This document shows positions 40,266-52,137 of a stretch of 64,000 nucleotides of DNA, one piece after another. The stretch is taken from contig JAHRYM010000001.1 in the NCBI GenBank assembly GCA_020622085.1, forward strand, positions 2,087,620 through 2,151,619. The letters run 5' to 3'. The translations under genes were made by a program, and so were the position numbers. Source of the DNA: Paracoccaceae bacterium. GTDB lineage: Bacteria; Pseudomonadota; Alphaproteobacteria; Rhodobacterales; Rhodobacteraceae. Each line of letters opens with the position of its first letter. Position 1 is the first letter of the stretch. A model generated the notes under the pieces. That model saw only the letters and a program-made list of their open reading frames with translations, was not told where the DNA came from and did not search any database.

Positions 40266-41726
40266 TCAGTCGATCAGCGGCAGCAGCGCGTCGATCGACT
40301 TCTTGGCATCGCCGTAGAACATCCGGGTGTTGTCCTTGTAGAACAGCGGGTTCTCGATTCCCGAATACCCCGTCCCCTGCCCGCGTTTGCTGACGAACAC
40401 CTGTTTCGCCTTCCAGCATTCCAGCACCGGCATCCCGGCGATGGGGCTGTTGGGGTCTTCCTGCGCCGCCGGGTTCACGATGTCGTTCGAGCCGATGACG
40501 ATGGCCACATCGGTGTTGGGGAAATCCTCGTTGATCTCGTCCATCTCCAGCACGATGTCGTAAGGCACCTTGGCTTCGGCCAGAAGCACGTTCATGTGGC
40601 CCGGCAGACGGCCCGCCACCGGATGGATGGCGAAGCGCACCTCCTTGCCCTTGGCGCGCAGCTTGCGGGTCAGTTCGGACACCGACTGCTGCGCCTGCGC
40701 CACCGCCATGCCGTAGCCCGGAATGATGATGACCGATTCCGCATCGTTCAGCGCCGCCGCCACGCCTTCGGCATCGATGGCGATCTGTTCGCCGGTGACT
40801 TCCATCGCCGGGCCGGTGGTGCCACCGAAGCCGCCGAGGATGACGGAAATGAACGACCGGTTCATCGCCTTGCACATGATGTAGCTCAGGATCGCGCCCG
40901 AAGAACCGACCAGCGCGCCCACGACGATCAGGAGGTCATTCGACAGCGAGAAGCCGATCGCCGCCGCCGCCCAGCCCGAGTAGCTGTTCAGCATCGACAC
41001 GACGACGGGCATATCCGCGCCGCCGATGCCCATGATCAGGTGATAGCCGATGAAGAACGCCGCCAGCGTCATCACGGCGAGCGCCCAAGTGCCCGCGCCG
41101 TTGAAATACATGACCAGCAGCACCAGCGACAGAAGCGCCGCGCCCGCGTTCAGCACATGGCCGCCCGGCAGTTTCTTCGCCTTGCCGTCGACCTTGCCCG
41201 CCAGCTTGCCATAGGCGATGACCGAGCCGGTGAAGGTCACGGCACCGATGAAGACGCCAAGGAAGGTCTCGATCCGCAGGATCGTCAACTCGCCCGGATG
41301 GGCATCGGTCGCGAACTTAGCGGCCACTTTTGCGGCAAATCCACCAAGCGCGTTCAGGCCATCGGCATCTGCGCTCGCGAACATCCCCGCGATCCGGGCC
41401 ATCTCGAATTCGGTGTTGTAGCCGATGAACACCGCCGCCAGACCGACAAGGCTGTGCATCGCGGCGACAAGCTGCGGCATTTCGGTCATCTGGACGCGCT
41501 GCGCCACGACCCAGCCGATGGCACCGCCAACGACGATCATCGCCACCGATATCAGCCAATTGCCCGCGCCGGGGCCGTAAAGCGTGGCCAGGACCGCCAG
41601 CGCCATGCCGACAATGCCGTACCAGACCGCGCGCTTGGCGCTTTCCTGTCCCGACAGCCCGCCCAGGGACAGGATGAACAGAACCGCCGCAACGACATAG
41701 GCTGCCGTGGTAAACCCGTATTCCAT
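40266..41726 (-). CDS. pntB: NAD(P) transhydrogenase subunit beta
   Basis: The proton-translocating transhydrogenase beta chain (486 aa from ATG 41726), with an N-terminal membrane domain of about nine helices and a C-terminal NADP(H)-binding domain. The latter shows [13 protein letters not shown] (nucleotide loop, about residue 330), [21 protein letters not shown] and [12 protein letters not shown]. It uses the proton gradient to make NADPH from NADH. It follows pntA after a 10-base gap. The longer open frame upstream overlaps pntA and is not used. Confidence 0.95.
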   Translation of the reverse strand: MEYGFTTAAYVVAAVLFILSLGGLSGQESAKRAVWYGIVGMALAVLATLYGPGAGNWLISVAMIVVGGAIGWVVAQRVQMTEMPQLVAAMHSLVGLAAVFIGYNTEFEMARIAGMFASADADGLNALGGFAAKVAAKFATDAHPGELTILRIETFLGVFIGAVTFTGSVIAYGKLAGKVDGKAKKLPGGHVLNAGAALLSLVLLVMYFNGAGTWALAVMTLAAFFIGYHLIMGIGGADMPVVVSMLNSYSGWAAAAIGFSLSNDLLIVVGALVGSSGAILSYIMCKAMNRSFISVILGGFGGTTGPAMEVTGEQIAIDAEGVAAALNDAESVIIIPGYGMAVAQAQQSVSELTRKLRAKGKEVRFAIHPVAGRLPGHMNVLLAEAKVPYDIVLEMDEINEDFPNTDVAIVIGSNDIVNPAAQEDPNSPIAGMPVLECWKAKQVFVSKRGQGTGYSGIENPLFYKDNTRMFYGDAKKSIDALLPLID

Positions 41727-41736
41727 GGCTGCCCCC

Positions 41737-43311
41737 TTACGACTTCTGGAACATGGCAAGCATCCGGCGCGTGACCAGGAAGCCGCCGAAGATGTTGATC
41801 CCGGCCATGAAGACCGACAGCGCCGCAAGCACGACCACCAGCCACGACGCTGAACCGATCTGCATCAGCGCGCCCAGGATGATGATCGAGGAAATCGCGT
41901 TCGTGACCGCCATCAGGGGCGTGTGCAGGCTGTGGCTGACGTTCCAGATCACCTGGAAGCCGACGAAGCACGACAGCACGAAGACGATGAAGTGCGACAT
42001 GAAGCTTGCGGGCGCGTAAAGCCCCGCCAGAAGGATCAGCGCGCCGCCAATGGCCAGCATCGTGACCTGCTGCCGTGTCTGCGCCTTGAAGGCCGCGGTT
42101 TCCTGCGCGCGGCGTTCCTCGGGTGTCAGTTCCTTCGGCTTTTCCTTCGGCTTCTGCGCGGCGATTGCGGCAACCTTCGGCGGTGGCGGCGGGAAGGTGA
42201 TGGCACCTTCCTTCGTCACGGTGGCGCCGCGGATCACGTCGTCTTCCATGTTGTGGTCGATCACCCCGTCCTTCTTGGGCGTGAGATCGGTCAGCATGTG
42301 ACGGATGTTGGTCGAATACAGCGTCGAGGACTGCGCCGCCATCCGGCTGGGGAAGTCGGTGTAGCCGACGATGGTGACGCCGTTCGGGCTGACCACCTTC
42401 TGGTCGGGCACCGTCAGGTCGCAGTTGCCGCCGCGTTCCGCCGCAAGGTCGACGACGACCGAGCCGGGCTTCATCATGGCGACCATGTCTTCCAGCCACA
42501 GCTTCGGCGCATCGCGGCCGGGGATCAGCGCCGTGGTGATGACGATGTCGATGTCGGGCGCCATCTCGCGGAACTTCTTCAGCTGCGCATCGCGGAATTC
42601 GGGGCTTGAGGGCGCCGCATAGCCGCCGGTGGCCGCGCCATCGGTCTGGTTTTCGGCGAAATCGAGGTAGACGAATTCGGCCCCCATCGATTCGATCTGC
42701 TCGGCCACTTCGGGACGCACGTCGAAGGCATAGGTGATCGCGCCAAGGCTCGTCGCCGTGCCGATCGCCGCCAGACCGGCAACGCCGGCGCCGATGACCA
42801 GCACCTTCGCGGGCGGAACCTTGCCCGCCGCCGTCACCTGTCCGGTGAAGAAGCGGCCGAAGTTGGCGCCCGCTTCGATCACCGCGCGGTAGCCCGCGAT
42901 ATTGGCCATCGACGACAGCGCGTCCATCTTCTGCGCGCGCGAGATCCGCGGCACCATGTCCATGGCGATGACATTGGCGCCCTTGTCTTTCGCCGCCTCC
43001 AGCAGATCCTTGTTCTGCGCCGGGTAGAAGAACGAAATCAGCGTCTGGTTCGCGCGCAGGCCGGCGACTTCCTTGGGCAAGGGCGGGCGGACCTTTACCA
43101 CCACATCGGCGGCGGCCATCACCGCCTTGGCATTGGCCAGAACCTCGACCCCGGCCTTGCGATAGCTGTCGTCGGAAAAGCCCGCGGCCTGTCCCGCGCC
43201 CGCCTCGATCACGCAACTATGGCCGAGCTTCTGCAACTGCACAGCCGAGTCAGGCGTCATCGCTACCCGCGATTCGTCCGCCGTCACTTCCTTCAACGCG
43301 CCTATTTTCAC
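41737..43311 (-). CDS. pntA: NAD(P) transhydrogenase subunit alpha (single-chain form)
   Basis: Starts at GTG 43311 with GAGGGGG eight bases upstream (524 aa). The first 380 residues are the alanine-dehydrogenase-like NAD(H)-binding domain ([39 protein letters not shown]). After a Pro/Lys/Glu-rich linker come about four transmembrane helices ([13 protein letters not shown] to [10 protein letters not shown]). Thus the two alpha pieces that are separate (PntAA, PntAB) in some alpha-proteobacteria are fused here, as in E. coli PntA. Confidence 0.94.
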   Translation of the reverse strand: MKIGALKEVTADESRVAMTPDSAVQLQKLGHSCVIEAGAGQAAGFSDDSYRKAGVEVLANAKAVMAAADVVVKVRPPLPKEVAGLRANQTLISFFYPAQNKDLLEAAKDKGANVIAMDMVPRISRAQKMDALSSMANIAGYRAVIEAGANFGRFFTGQVTAAGKVPPAKVLVIGAGVAGLAAIGTATSLGAITYAFDVRPEVAEQIESMGAEFVYLDFAENQTDGAATGGYAAPSSPEFRDAQLKKFREMAPDIDIVITTALIPGRDAPKLWLEDMVAMMKPGSVVVDLAAERGGNCDLTVPDQKVVSPNGVTIVGYTDFPSRMAAQSSTLYSTNIRHMLTDLTPKKDGVIDHNMEDDVIRGATVTKEGAITFPPPPPKVAAIAAQKPKEKPKELTPEERRAQETAAFKAQTRQQVTMLAIGGALILLAGLYAPASFMSHFIVFVLSCFVGFQVIWNVSHSLHTPLMAVTNAISSIIILGALMQIGSASWLVVVLAALSVFMAGINIFGGFLVTRRMLAMFQKS

Positions 43312-43473
43312 GCAGAAATCCCCCTCTTCGTCGCTCCGGGCAGATCGCAGGCCCAACAGATGCCGGGCCGGTCGGCGCCCAGATAACACCGTGGAAGAAA
43401 ATGACTCAAGCGCCGCAAGTGCGGCATTTTCCCGAAGCGGCAAAATAGCCCCGCCGCAAGATCGGTGCCCGCT

Positions 43474-45078
43474 TCAGGCGTGCCGGCGAAAACACCCGGC
43501 CAATGCCAGAGTCGAGGGATCCTTGCCGGCGCCTGCATCGCTGCCCGCAAGCACCGGCGACAGCGACAGCGCCAGTTCCTTTCCCAGTTCCACCCCCCAT
43601 TGATCGAAGCTGTTGATCCCGAGGATCACGCCTTCGACAAAGACCCGGTGTTCATAAAGCGCTATGATCTGGCCCAGAACGTAAGGCGTGAGCTGCGGAT
43701 AGATCAGCGTGGTCGAGGGCCGGTTGCCCGGAAAGACCCGGTGGCGCGCCTGACGTTCCAGCTCATCACCGCCCAGGCCCTTTGCAGCCATCATCACGCG
43801 CGCCTCGTCAAGGCTGCGGCCGCGCAAAAGTGCTTCGGACTGCGCCAGGCAATTGGCCACCAGCAGAAGGTGCTGATGTGCAAGCCCCGGTTCATGGCCC
43901 CTGGCAGCCACCAGAAATTCGCAGGGGATCACGCGAGTGCCCTGATGGATCAACTGGTAGAAAGCATGCTGGCCGTTGGTCCCCGGCTCGCCCCAGACAA
44001 CGGGGCCGGAGTTGCGGGTCAGGTCACTGCCGTCCATCGCCACGCGTTTGCCGTTCGATTCCATTTCAAGCTGCTGCAGATAGGCCGGAAGGCGCGACAG
44101 GTGCTGGTCATAGGGAAGGACCGCGCGGGTGGCATGGCCGCAGATCTGGTTGTGCCAGATGCCGACCAGCGCCAGCAACACCGGCAAGTTCTGCGCAAAG
44201 GGCGCTTCACGGAAATGCGCGTCCATCGCCGCGCCACCGGCGAGGAAGTCGTCGAACCGCTCCGGGCCGATGGCGATCATCAGCGACAGGCCGATCGGCC
44301 CCCACATCGAATAGCGCCCGCCCACCCAATCCTCGAAGCCGAAGACACGCCCGGGCGCGATGCCATAGGCGGCGGTCCTGTCCGTGGCGGTGGACACGGC
44401 CGCGAACTGCCCCGCCGGTTCTGCCACCTTTTCTGCCATCCAGGCTTTCGCGCTGTCGGCGTTGGTCATCGTCTCGATCGTGGTGAAGGTCTTCGACGCG
44501 ACGATGATCAGCGTGGTTTCCGGGTTCAGCCCCCGCAGCGTGTCATGGACATGGGCGCCATCGACATTCGAGACGAAATGGCAGCGCGGGCCATCGGCAC
44601 AGGGTTGGAGCGCGAGCCACCCCATCGCGGGGCCAAGGTCCGACCCGCCGATGCCGATATTGACGACATCGGTGATCGGCCCGCCCTGCCCCTTGAAGAT
44701 GCCCGACCGGACATCGCGGGCAAAGGCCTGCGCGCGCGCATGGGTCGCGCGCACCTCGGGCATGACATCGGCACCATCGACCTCGACCCGCCCCGAAAGG
44801 TTGCGCAGCGCCGTATGCAGGACGGCGCGGCCTTCGGTTTCATTGATCTTCGCGCCGGAAAACATCGCCTGGCGGCGCCCCGCCACATCGGCCTGTTCCG
44901 CCAGATTGATCAGCACGCCAAGCGTTTCGGCGTCGATATCGGTCTTCGAGAAATCGAAGACCATGTCACCCAGCCGCGCGGTGAACTGCGCCATCCGGTC
45001 GCCCTGCTCGAAAAGATCAAGGATCCTGCGTCCCCGCGTGGCCTGCCGCCGAAGCTCGAGCCTTTCCCATGCCCGCAT
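43474..45078 (-). CDS. pgi: Glucose-6-phosphate isomerase
   Basis: Interconverts glucose-6-phosphate and fructose-6-phosphate (534 aa). SIS-fold signatures: [53 protein letters not shown] (with the catalytic Glu region) and [18 protein letters not shown] near the end, where the Lys/Gln motif is intact. ATG 45078 has GAGGAG eight bases upstream. It is the third gene of zwf-pgl-pgi. Confidence 0.96.
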   Translation of the reverse strand: MRAWERLELRRQATRGRRILDLFEQGDRMAQFTARLGDMVFDFSKTDIDAETLGVLINLAEQADVAGRRQAMFSGAKINETEGRAVLHTALRNLSGRVEVDGADVMPEVRATHARAQAFARDVRSGIFKGQGGPITDVVNIGIGGSDLGPAMGWLALQPCADGPRCHFVSNVDGAHVHDTLRGLNPETTLIIVASKTFTTIETMTNADSAKAWMAEKVAEPAGQFAAVSTATDRTAAYGIAPGRVFGFEDWVGGRYSMWGPIGLSLMIAIGPERFDDFLAGGAAMDAHFREAPFAQNLPVLLALVGIWHNQICGHATRAVLPYDQHLSRLPAYLQQLEMESNGKRVAMDGSDLTRNSGPVVWGEPGTNGQHAFYQLIHQGTRVIPCEFLVAARGHEPGLAHQHLLLVANCLAQSEALLRGRSLDEARVMMAAKGLGGDELERQARHRVFPGNRPSTTLIYPQLTPYVLGQIIALYEHRVFVEGVILGINSFDQWGVELGKELALSLSPVLAGSDAGAGKDPSTLALAGCFRRHA

Positions 45079-45090
45079 TCGCGTTTCTCC

Positions 45091-45758
45091 TCAGCCAGCC
45101 CAGTGAACGGTTGTATTGCGAAGAACCGCCTGCACCGGCGCCTCTGCGGGCGCCAGTGTCAGGGCGCGATCATAGGCCGCGCGCTTTTCGTCGCCGGTAA
45201 TGACCAGATGCTTGGCCATCGCATCGTTCAGCACATGGGCCGTCAGCGTGATGCGCGGCTCCCCTGCGGCCTCGGCGCGCAGCGCCATGACCGTGGGTGC
45301 GTCCGGCGCCAGCGCCTCGGCCAGACGGTCGGCGCCGGGAAAGAGACTTGCGGTATGCATGTCGGCGCCCATCCCCAGAAGCAGCACGGAAATCGGCAGG
45401 TTTGGCGCCAGATCTCCGGCCACCGCGTCCAGAACGCCTTCGGGTTCGGGCGTGTCGCGCCAGAGCGGGATGAACTGTGCCGCTTGCGCCCTGTCGCGCA
45501 AGAGCCGCGCGCGAACCAGCCGGGCGTTCGATCGGTCGCTGCCCTCGTCGACCCAGCGTTCGTCGTTCAGAAACACCGTCACCCGGTCCCAGTCCAGTGC
45601 CACGCCCGCCAGCGTGTCGAAGATCGGCCCCGGCGTGGTGCCCCCGGGCACGCAAAGGCTGGCGCGGGGGTTCAGGCGCAGCGCCTGCCCCAGATCGCCC
45701 GCGATGGCATTGGCCACGGCGATCATCATCATTTCCCGATCGGAATATTCAATCAGGC

Positions 45759-45762
<4 letters not shown>
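45091..45762 (-). CDS. pgl: 6-phosphogluconolactonase
   Basis: Hydrolyses 6-phosphogluconolactone in the oxidative pentose phosphate/Entner-Doudoroff branch (223 aa). DevB-type family motifs: LCVPGGTTPGPIFDTL, VFLNDERWVDEGSDRSN and LLLGMGADMHTASLFPGA, with the catalytic-region His and Asp. The ATG at 45762 overlaps the zwf stop by 4 bases; pgi follows 12 bases after. Confidence 0.94.
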
Positions 45763-47231
<1,469 letters not shown>

Positions 47232-47246
47232 GTTCCGGCCCCTTTT

Positions 47247-47260
47247 TGTTAGCGCAAACA
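47247..47260. promoter_or_regulatory. LacI-family-type operator at the zwf promoter
   Basis: TGTTAGCGCAAACA is a 14-bp palindrome with one mismatch and a central CG, the shape recognised by LacI/GntR(LacI-type) regulators (TGTTAnCGnTAACA-like). It covers the predicted first transcribed bases of zwf, a position expected for a repressor. Confidence 0.55.
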
Positions 47261-47266
47261 TCGCTC

Positions 47267-47295
47267 GTCTTACCCTCAGCGTTCCGGCCTGTCCA
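47267..47295 (-). promoter_or_regulatory. Candidate zwf promoter
   Basis: Minus strand: TGGACA (47295-47290), 17-base spacer, TAAGAC (47272-47267). Transcription would begin near 47260, inside the LacI-type operator and about 30 bases before the zwf ATG. Confidence 0.45.
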
Positions 47296-47549
47296 GCATC
47301 GCCCCCAGCAGGCGCGGCCATTGCCCCACCCCGGGGAACATCCTCAACCGCCCCTGCGGCAGCGGGCAGTCGCAGCTTGATATCCTTGCCACAAATCCGC
47401 CTCTTGCGGGAACAGAATCGAATTCCGGCGGGTCACAATCCCATGAAGCCCCGGACGGGGCAACTTGCCAGACGGGGACGGGCGACGCTTCGCACGAAGG
47501 CCCGCGCCGCTTGACCTTGGCCGCGGCCTCGCTTAGTGCTTTGGCCATC

Positions 47550-47623
47550 GCGGGTGTAGCTCAATGGTAGAGCAGCAGCTTCCCAAGCTGAATACGAGGG
47601 TTCGATTCCCTTCACCCGCTCCA
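47550..47623 (+). tRNA. tRNA-Gly (anticodon CCC)
   Basis: A 74-nt cloverleaf: acceptor GCGGGTG pairs with CACCCGC, D arm GCTCAATGGTAGAGC, anticodon loop TTCCCAA (CCC), T arm GAGGGTTCGATTCCCTT, and encoded CCA at 47621-47623. The first base pair of the anticodon stem is a G-A mismatch; the remaining four are paired. Confidence 0.95.
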
Positions 47624-47731
47624 TTCCAGCCTTCCCGCTTGCGTCCCCTGATGCGCCCGCCTGTCTGGGTGCTTGCAAGGGGAACAGCGCCGCGCTAGGC
47701 CGGTCGGGCATCCTGAACCCCGGAGATATAA

Positions 47732-48079
47732 ATGTCCGACCTCACCCGCATCGAACCCGGCAAGCGCATGAGCAATGCCGTCGTCCACAACGGCGTCGTC
47801 TATCTGGCAGGCCAGGTCGGCGAAACCGGCACCTCCGTCGCTGATCAGACCCGCGCCTGCCTGGCCGAGGTTGACCGCCTGCTGGCGCTGGCTGGCACTG
47901 ACAAGACCCGCATCCTGAAGGCGCAGATCTGGCTGGCCGATATCTCGACCTTTGCCGAGATGAACGCCGTCTGGGACGAATGGGTGCCCGCCGGGCACGC
48001 CCCCGCCCGCGCCACCGGCGAGGCAAAGCTGGCCACCCCGGACTATCTGGTGGAAATCATCGTGACGGCGGCCATCTGA
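47732..48079 (+). CDS. RidA/YjgF-family protein
   Basis: A 115-aa Rid-family protein; canonical RidA members hydrolyse reactive enamine/imine intermediates from PLP enzymes. Visible features are VVYLAGQVGETGTSVADQTRACLAEVDRLLA and LVEIIVTAAI. The Arg105 of active RidA proteins would lie in the C-terminal strand; here the region reads ATPDYLVEIIV without that Arg, which suggests one of the Rid subfamilies (Rid1-7) of less certain activity. Monocistronic with its own terminator. Confidence 0.88.
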   Translation: MSDLTRIEPGKRMSNAVVHNGVVYLAGQVGETGTSVADQTRACLAEVDRLLALAGTDKTRILKAQIWLADISTFAEMNAVWDEWVPAGHAPARATGEAKLATPDYLVEIIVTAAI

Positions 48080-48107
48080 CCGGCGCAGGATTGCACAGAA
48101 CGAACAA

Positions 48108-48135
48108 AGACCGGAGGCATTGCCCCGGTCTTTTT
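48108..48135 (+). terminator. Rho-independent terminator after the RidA gene
   Basis: AGACCGG (48108-48114) pairs with CCGGTCT (48125-48131), followed by further T residues to 48135. Confidence 0.8.
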
Positions 48136-48150
48136 CATGTCTGTTCAAGA

Positions 48151-49128
48151 CTATACCAGGCGACTTTCATCCAGCGCCTGAACCATGACGCAGAGGATTT
48201 CGAACATCACGCTGGCACCAAGCCAGGCCGTCTGGTTGTTGATGTCGAAGGGCGGCGAGACCTCGACCAGATCGGCAGCGACGATGTTCAACCCAGCGCA
48301 TTCGCGCACGACCTGCATCGCCTGGAATGCGCTCGGCCCGCCCCATTCCGGCGTTCCCGTCCCCGGTGCGATCGATGGATCGACGAAGTCGATGTCATAG
48401 GACAGATAGGCCGACCGGTCGCCAAGGATCTCGCGCGCCTCGGCCATCACGTCGGGAATGCCGCGCGCGAACAACTCCTCGATCGGCACGATGCGGATGC
48501 CGTTCGCCTTGGCGAAGTCGGTATCGACATTGTCATAGGCAGTGCCGCGGATACCGATCTGGATCATGCGCTTCGGGTCCAGAAGCCCTTCTTCCACCGC
48601 GCAGCGGAACGGATTGCCGTGGGTCAGGGTCTTGCCCCCGAAATAGGCCGGGTAAAGATCTGTGTGGCTGTCGAAATGCACCAGACCCAGCGGCCCGTCG
48701 CTGGCAATACCGCGCAGCACCGGCAGGGTGCAGAGATGATCACCACCGACAGACAAGGGCCGCAGCCCGCGCTTGCGGATCGCACCATAAGCCGCCGCAA
48801 AGCGCAGCAGCGTATCGGCGGTGTCGACCGGGTTGGGGCCGATGTCGCCCAGATCGGCGCAGGCGGCGGCCTCGAAAGGCCGCAGGCCGGTCACGGGATG
48901 CTGGGCGCGGATCATGGTCGACGCGTCGCGCAATGCGCGGGGTCCATGGCGGGCTCCGGGGCGGTTCGATGTGGCCCCGTCGAACGGCAGACCGATCAGA
49001 CCGATCTGGACCTCGGCAGCGCGCGGATGGTCTTCGGGCACATGGGGAAGGCGCATGAAGGTGGGAATGCCCGCGAATCGCGGCATCTGCATTCCGGAAA
49101 CGGGATGGAAAAACGGGTCGGTTGTCAT
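48151..49128 (-). CDS. Agmatinase-family ureohydrolase
   Basis: A binuclear manganese hydrolase removing urea from agmatine or a related guanidino compound (325 aa from ATG 49128, which has AGGAG seven bases upstream). Metal ligands: SVGGDHLCTLP, VHFDSHTDLYP (the usual DAHxD reads DSHTD) and SYDIDFVDPSIAPGTGTPEWGG. The substrate cannot be told from the sequence; guanidinobutyrase and guanidine hydrolase relatives share these motifs. The RidA gene is convergent, with a terminator between them. Confidence 0.9.
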   Translation of the reverse strand: MTTDPFFHPVSGMQMPRFAGIPTFMRLPHVPEDHPRAAEVQIGLIGLPFDGATSNRPGARHGPRALRDASTMIRAQHPVTGLRPFEAAACADLGDIGPNPVDTADTLLRFAAAYGAIRKRGLRPLSVGGDHLCTLPVLRGIASDGPLGLVHFDSHTDLYPAYFGGKTLTHGNPFRCAVEEGLLDPKRMIQIGIRGTAYDNVDTDFAKANGIRIVPIEELFARGIPDVMAEAREILGDRSAYLSYDIDFVDPSIAPGTGTPEWGGPSAFQAMQVVRECAGLNIVAADLVEVSPPFDINNQTAWLGASVMFEILCVMVQALDESRLV

Positions 49129-49204
49129 CGGGCTCTCCTGCAAGGCGCAGGCGCGATGGTGTCAGCCGGGTCCGCCCGGGGCTTGCCCAATAGCGACATG
49201 GGCA

Positions 49205-49804
49205 CTACGGCTCCAGTTCGGCGTCCCAGTAAAGGAAATCAAGCCAGCTTTCGTGCAGGTGGTTGGGGGGGAAGCGACGACCGGCATTGCGCATCTCTTC
49301 CGAACTCGGGCGACGCGGCAGCCGGCGGAGCGACAGCCCCGAGCCCCGCAACAACTTGTTGCCCTTGCGCAGGTTGCAGGGCGAACAGGCGGCGACGACG
49401 TTTTCCCAACTGGTCACCCCGCCCCGCGACCGCGGCAGAACGTGATCAAAGGTCAGATCCCCCCTTGATCCGCAATACTGGCAGCAGAATTCGTCCCTCA
49501 GAAAAAGATTGAAGCGCGTGAATGCCACGCGCTTCTGGGGTTGGACATAATCTTTCAGGACGACGACGGAGGGAATTTGTATGGTTTCCCTCTGGCTCCT
49601 GACCACTTCATCGTATTGGGCAAGGACCGCTACACGATCAAGGAACACCGCCTTGATTGTTTCCTGCCAAGGCCAGAGCGACAGCGGATAATAGGACAAG
49701 GGCCGGTAGTCGGCATTCAGGACCAGCGCCGGAAAGTGCCGCAGCGCCGCGGGTTCACGGACGAAATGCGCCCTGAAATCATCTGCATGGGCCTTGTCGA
49801 GCAT
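49205..49804 (-). CDS. HNH endonuclease-domain protein
   Basis: A 199-aa protein. The HNH nuclease core is CQYCGSRGDLTFDHVLPRSRGGVTSWENVVAAC-type (about residues 110-146), with the two CxxC zinc pairs (CQYC and CSPC) and the catalytic His of FDHV. The N-terminal half (FPALVLNADYRPLSYYPLSLW) is the conserved part of a widespread bacterial single-gene HNH family with no mobile-element context. The cellular role is unknown. Confidence 0.88.
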   Translation of the reverse strand: MLDKAHADDFRAHFVREPAALRHFPALVLNADYRPLSYYPLSLWPWQETIKAVFLDRVAVLAQYDEVVRSQRETIQIPSVVVLKDYVQPQKRVAFTRFNLFLRDEFCCQYCGSRGDLTFDHVLPRSRGGVTSWENVVAACSPCNLRKGNKLLRGSGLSLRRLPRRPSSEEMRNAGRRFPPNHLHESWLDFLYWDAELEP

Positions 49805-49994
49805 TCAAATCGTCTCCGATCGGCCGACTGTTCCGGCTACCGGCAGGGCAAGAGCACTGCTCATCGCTCCGGGCAGTCTGCGCGCCACTATATATCGCGT
49901 CGACATCATGGCAAGGGCTTCGCATGGGCGGGTTCATCAAAACGGCGATTGCGGGTAGTATGGCGGTGGCGCATGACAAGGGAGTGACAGGCCG

Positions 49995-50480
49995 ATGTCC
50001 CCACCCGCAAAGGACCGCCCTGCGGATCTGGTCACCGGCACGCTTGAATCCGCGCTTTACGCCAAGGATCTGGACGAGGCCCATGGCTTTTACGGCGGCA
50101 TCCTCGGACTTGAGCTGATCGGCCGGGCGCCGGGGCGGCATGTGTTCTACCGCGTGGGCGGGTCGGTGCTTCTGATCTTCAACGCTGACGCCACAAGCCG
50201 CCCGCCTGCGCGCCAAAGCCGTCTGCCCGTGCCACCGCATGGCGCAACCGGGCCGGGGCATTACTGCTTTGCGGTGCCGGGCGATCTGCTTGACCGCTTG
50301 CGCGATGCGCTTGTCGCGGCCGGGGTGGTCATCGAACAGCAGGTGGTCTGGCCCGGCGGCGCGCGATCCTTCTACACCCGCGATCCCGCGGGCAATTCGA
50401 TCGAATTCGCCGATCCGGCGCTTTGGACAGCGGAAGGACGCAACGAAAAGGCCGCCCAAACGCGGCGGCCCGTTCCATGA
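49995..50480 (+). CDS. VOC (glyoxalase/bleomycin-resistance) superfamily protein
   Basis: A 161-aa metal-dependent VOC-fold protein. Two beta-alpha-beta-beta-beta modules are recognisable: ALYAKDLDEAHGFYGGILGLELI at about residue 20 and GHYCFAVPGDLLDRLRDAL in the second half, ending with FYTRDPAGNSIEFADP, where the Glu is the usual metal ligand. The substrate is unknown. The C-terminal 20 residues are a basic tail. Confidence 0.88.
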   Translation: MSPPAKDRPADLVTGTLESALYAKDLDEAHGFYGGILGLELIGRAPGRHVFYRVGGSVLLIFNADATSRPPARQSRLPVPPHGATGPGHYCFAVPGDLLDRLRDALVAAGVVIEQQVVWPGGARSFYTRDPAGNSIEFADPALWTAEGRNEKAAQTRRPVP

Positions 50481-50511
50481 TTGATCTGCCATGCTGGCGC
50501 GGCTGTCGCCG

Positions 50512-50643
50512 TCAGCGCCGCACCGTCTTGCGGGCACCCACCGGCACCGGCACCCGCGCGGGAAGGACGGTCCATCGCGCCAGAGCAATTACCGGCAGCA
50601 AGGCAAGACCCAGGGCCAATCCGTAGCTCAGAGCGTTTTCCAT
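50512..50643 (-). CDS. Small single-pass membrane protein, 43 aa
   Basis: ATG 50643 is preceded by GGAAGGAA eight bases upstream. The product has a hydrophobic segment (residues 8-23, GLALGLALLPVIALAR) followed by a Pro/Val/Arg-rich tail ending KTVRR. It reads on the strand opposite to the VOC gene and ends 32 bases from that gene's stop. The good ribosome site and clean N-in topology support a real small protein; I know no family. Confidence 0.5.
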   Translation of the reverse strand: MENALSYGLALGLALLPVIALARWTVLPARVPVPVGARKTVRR

Positions 50644-50753
50644 CGGGCGATTCCTTCCGTCACGCAATCCATAACCTAAAGATTAGAGCGCGACCGGGCA
50701 GGTGCAAGGCTGAATCGCCAAAAACTTTCAACAGTCCTTGTGGAAACGGCAAT

Positions 50754-51419
50754 TTATTGCGTGCCAAGGCGCTCACGCAGGAAGGCAAGCGCGACCGAAA
50801 GCCCGTCGGGTGCTATGCCATGGCCGGCGCCCTTCATCACATGACCGTAGACATCGAAGCCTGCCTTGACCAGCGCATCACCGGCCTTGCCCATGTCCTC
50901 GAAGGGCACCATCGGATCAGCGTCGCCATGGATCAACAGCACCGGCGGCTTCACCCGCGCCTCGGTTTCCAGCCTTTCGGGGCGCAGGAGCCGGCCCGAA
51001 AAGCCGATGACCCCGGCAACGGCCATGTCACGGCGCGGCGCGATGTGCAGCGCCATCATCGTGCCCTGCGAAAAGCCCAGCAGCACCAGCCGGTCCGGCG
51101 TCAGCCCTTCCTCGGCCAGGCGCGCGTCGATGAAGGCATTGATGTCCTTTACCGACTGCTCCATGCCCGCGTCGGCCTCTGCCTGCGACGACCCGTCCAG
51201 CCAGGGCACCGGAAACCATTGCCGGCCGAACGGATTGTTCCGGCAGGGTTCGGCCGCGTCGGGGGCGATGAAGGCAGTGTCGGGCAGGTGCGGCGCCAAT
51301 GGATCGGCAAGGCCCAGCAGGTCGGCACCATCTGCGCCATAGCCATGCAGCAAGATGACCAGCGATCCCGTCTTGCCGGAAAGCGCCGCCTTGCGGCCAA
51401 ACTCCAGTTCCCGTGTCAT
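50754..51419 (-). CDS. Carboxylesterase/phospholipase-type alpha/beta hydrolase
   Basis: A 221-aa esterase of the carboxylesterase-2/thioesterase group. Catalytic triad: Ser in LGFSQGTMMAL (about 113), Asp in IHGDADPMVP (about 165) and His in GAGHGIAP (about 197); the oxyanion loop is LLHGYGADGADL. ATG 51419 overlaps the stop of the glycosylase gene by 4 bases. The longer open frame upstream is antisense or overlapping and rejected. Confidence 0.9.
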   Translation of the reverse strand: MTRELEFGRKAALSGKTGSLVILLHGYGADGADLLGLADPLAPHLPDTAFIAPDAAEPCRNNPFGRQWFPVPWLDGSSQAEADAGMEQSVKDINAFIDARLAEEGLTPDRLVLLGFSQGTMMALHIAPRRDMAVAGVIGFSGRLLRPERLETEARVKPPVLLIHGDADPMVPFEDMGKAGDALVKAGFDVYGHVMKGAGHGIAPDGLSVALAFLRERLGTQ

Positions 51420-52045
51420 CCGATCCCCTCGCGCGATGTGACGAGACGGTAGTAGGACCAGAGTGCGCGGGCCGCAACCGATCTCCAGGGCGACCAGCTT
51501 TCGGCAATTTGGCGCAAGTCGCGTTCTTTGGGGCGTGCGGGCAGGTCCAGCAGGTGCCGCGCCGCCACCTGCAGGGCAAGGTCGGCGGGCGCGAAGACAT
51601 CGGCGCGGCCAAGCGCGAACATCGCATAGATCTCGGCCGTCCATGGGCCGATCCCCGGCAGCGCGGTCAGGGTGGCGACCACCTGCGCAGTTGTCATCCG
51701 GCGCAGGGCTTCGAAATCCAGATCGCTCCGGGCCAGCGCCAGAGAATAGCGGATCTTTTGCCGCGACAGGCCACAGGCACGAAGCCCGGCCTCGTCGGCG
51801 GTGGCCAGCGCGGCACGGTCGGTGAACCCCGCTGCCTCCAGCCGCGCCATGATCGCCCGTGCCGAAGCAACCGATACCTGCTGGCCGATGATCGCATCCA
51901 GCAGCGCGCCGAATCCGTCCGGCCGAAGCCGGAGCGGCAGATCCGCCAAGAGCGCCGGGCGAAGCCGCGGATCGGCATGCGCAAGCCAGGCGGCGCCCTC
52001 GGCCAGGCAGCCCGGCCCGATGATGATGCGTTCCCCGTGCGCCAT
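51416..52045 (-). CDS. DNA-3-methyladenine glycosylase II (AlkA-like)
   Basis: A base-excision glycosylase of 209 aa from ATG 52045. The helix-hairpin-helix-Gly-Pro-Asp motif is complete: LTALPGIGPWTAEIYAMFALGRADVF followed by APADLAL with the catalytic Asp. The preceding DAIIGQQVSVASARAIMARL is typical of the AlkA/MAG family. It is translated together with the esterase gene (4-base overlap) and runs divergently from ybaK. Confidence 0.9.
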   Translation of the reverse strand: MAHGERIIIGPGCLAEGAAWLAHADPRLRPALLADLPLRLRPDGFGALLDAIIGQQVSVASARAIMARLEAAGFTDRAALATADEAGLRACGLSRQKIRYSLALARSDLDFEALRRMTTAQVVATLTALPGIGPWTAEIYAMFALGRADVFAPADLALQVAARHLLDLPARPKERDLRQIAESWSPWRSVAARALWSYYRLVTSREGIG

Positions 52046-52137
52046 GCCGCCCCCTGCCCCTTGATACGCTACCCACCCAGCGTCTACACCCCAGGGCGCG
52101 ATCTGCAATCCGCATGGCGCAAGAACAGGGGGCAGGA

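Larger units (their letters stand above)
47232..47549. other. Intergenic region between zwf and tRNA-Gly
   Basis: 318 bases. The zwf-proximal 65 bases hold a candidate promoter and an overlapping LacI-type operator. In the rest I see no gene, no clear terminator and no further dyad; a promoter for tRNA-Gly must lie near the right end but I cannot place it. Confidence 0.5.
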
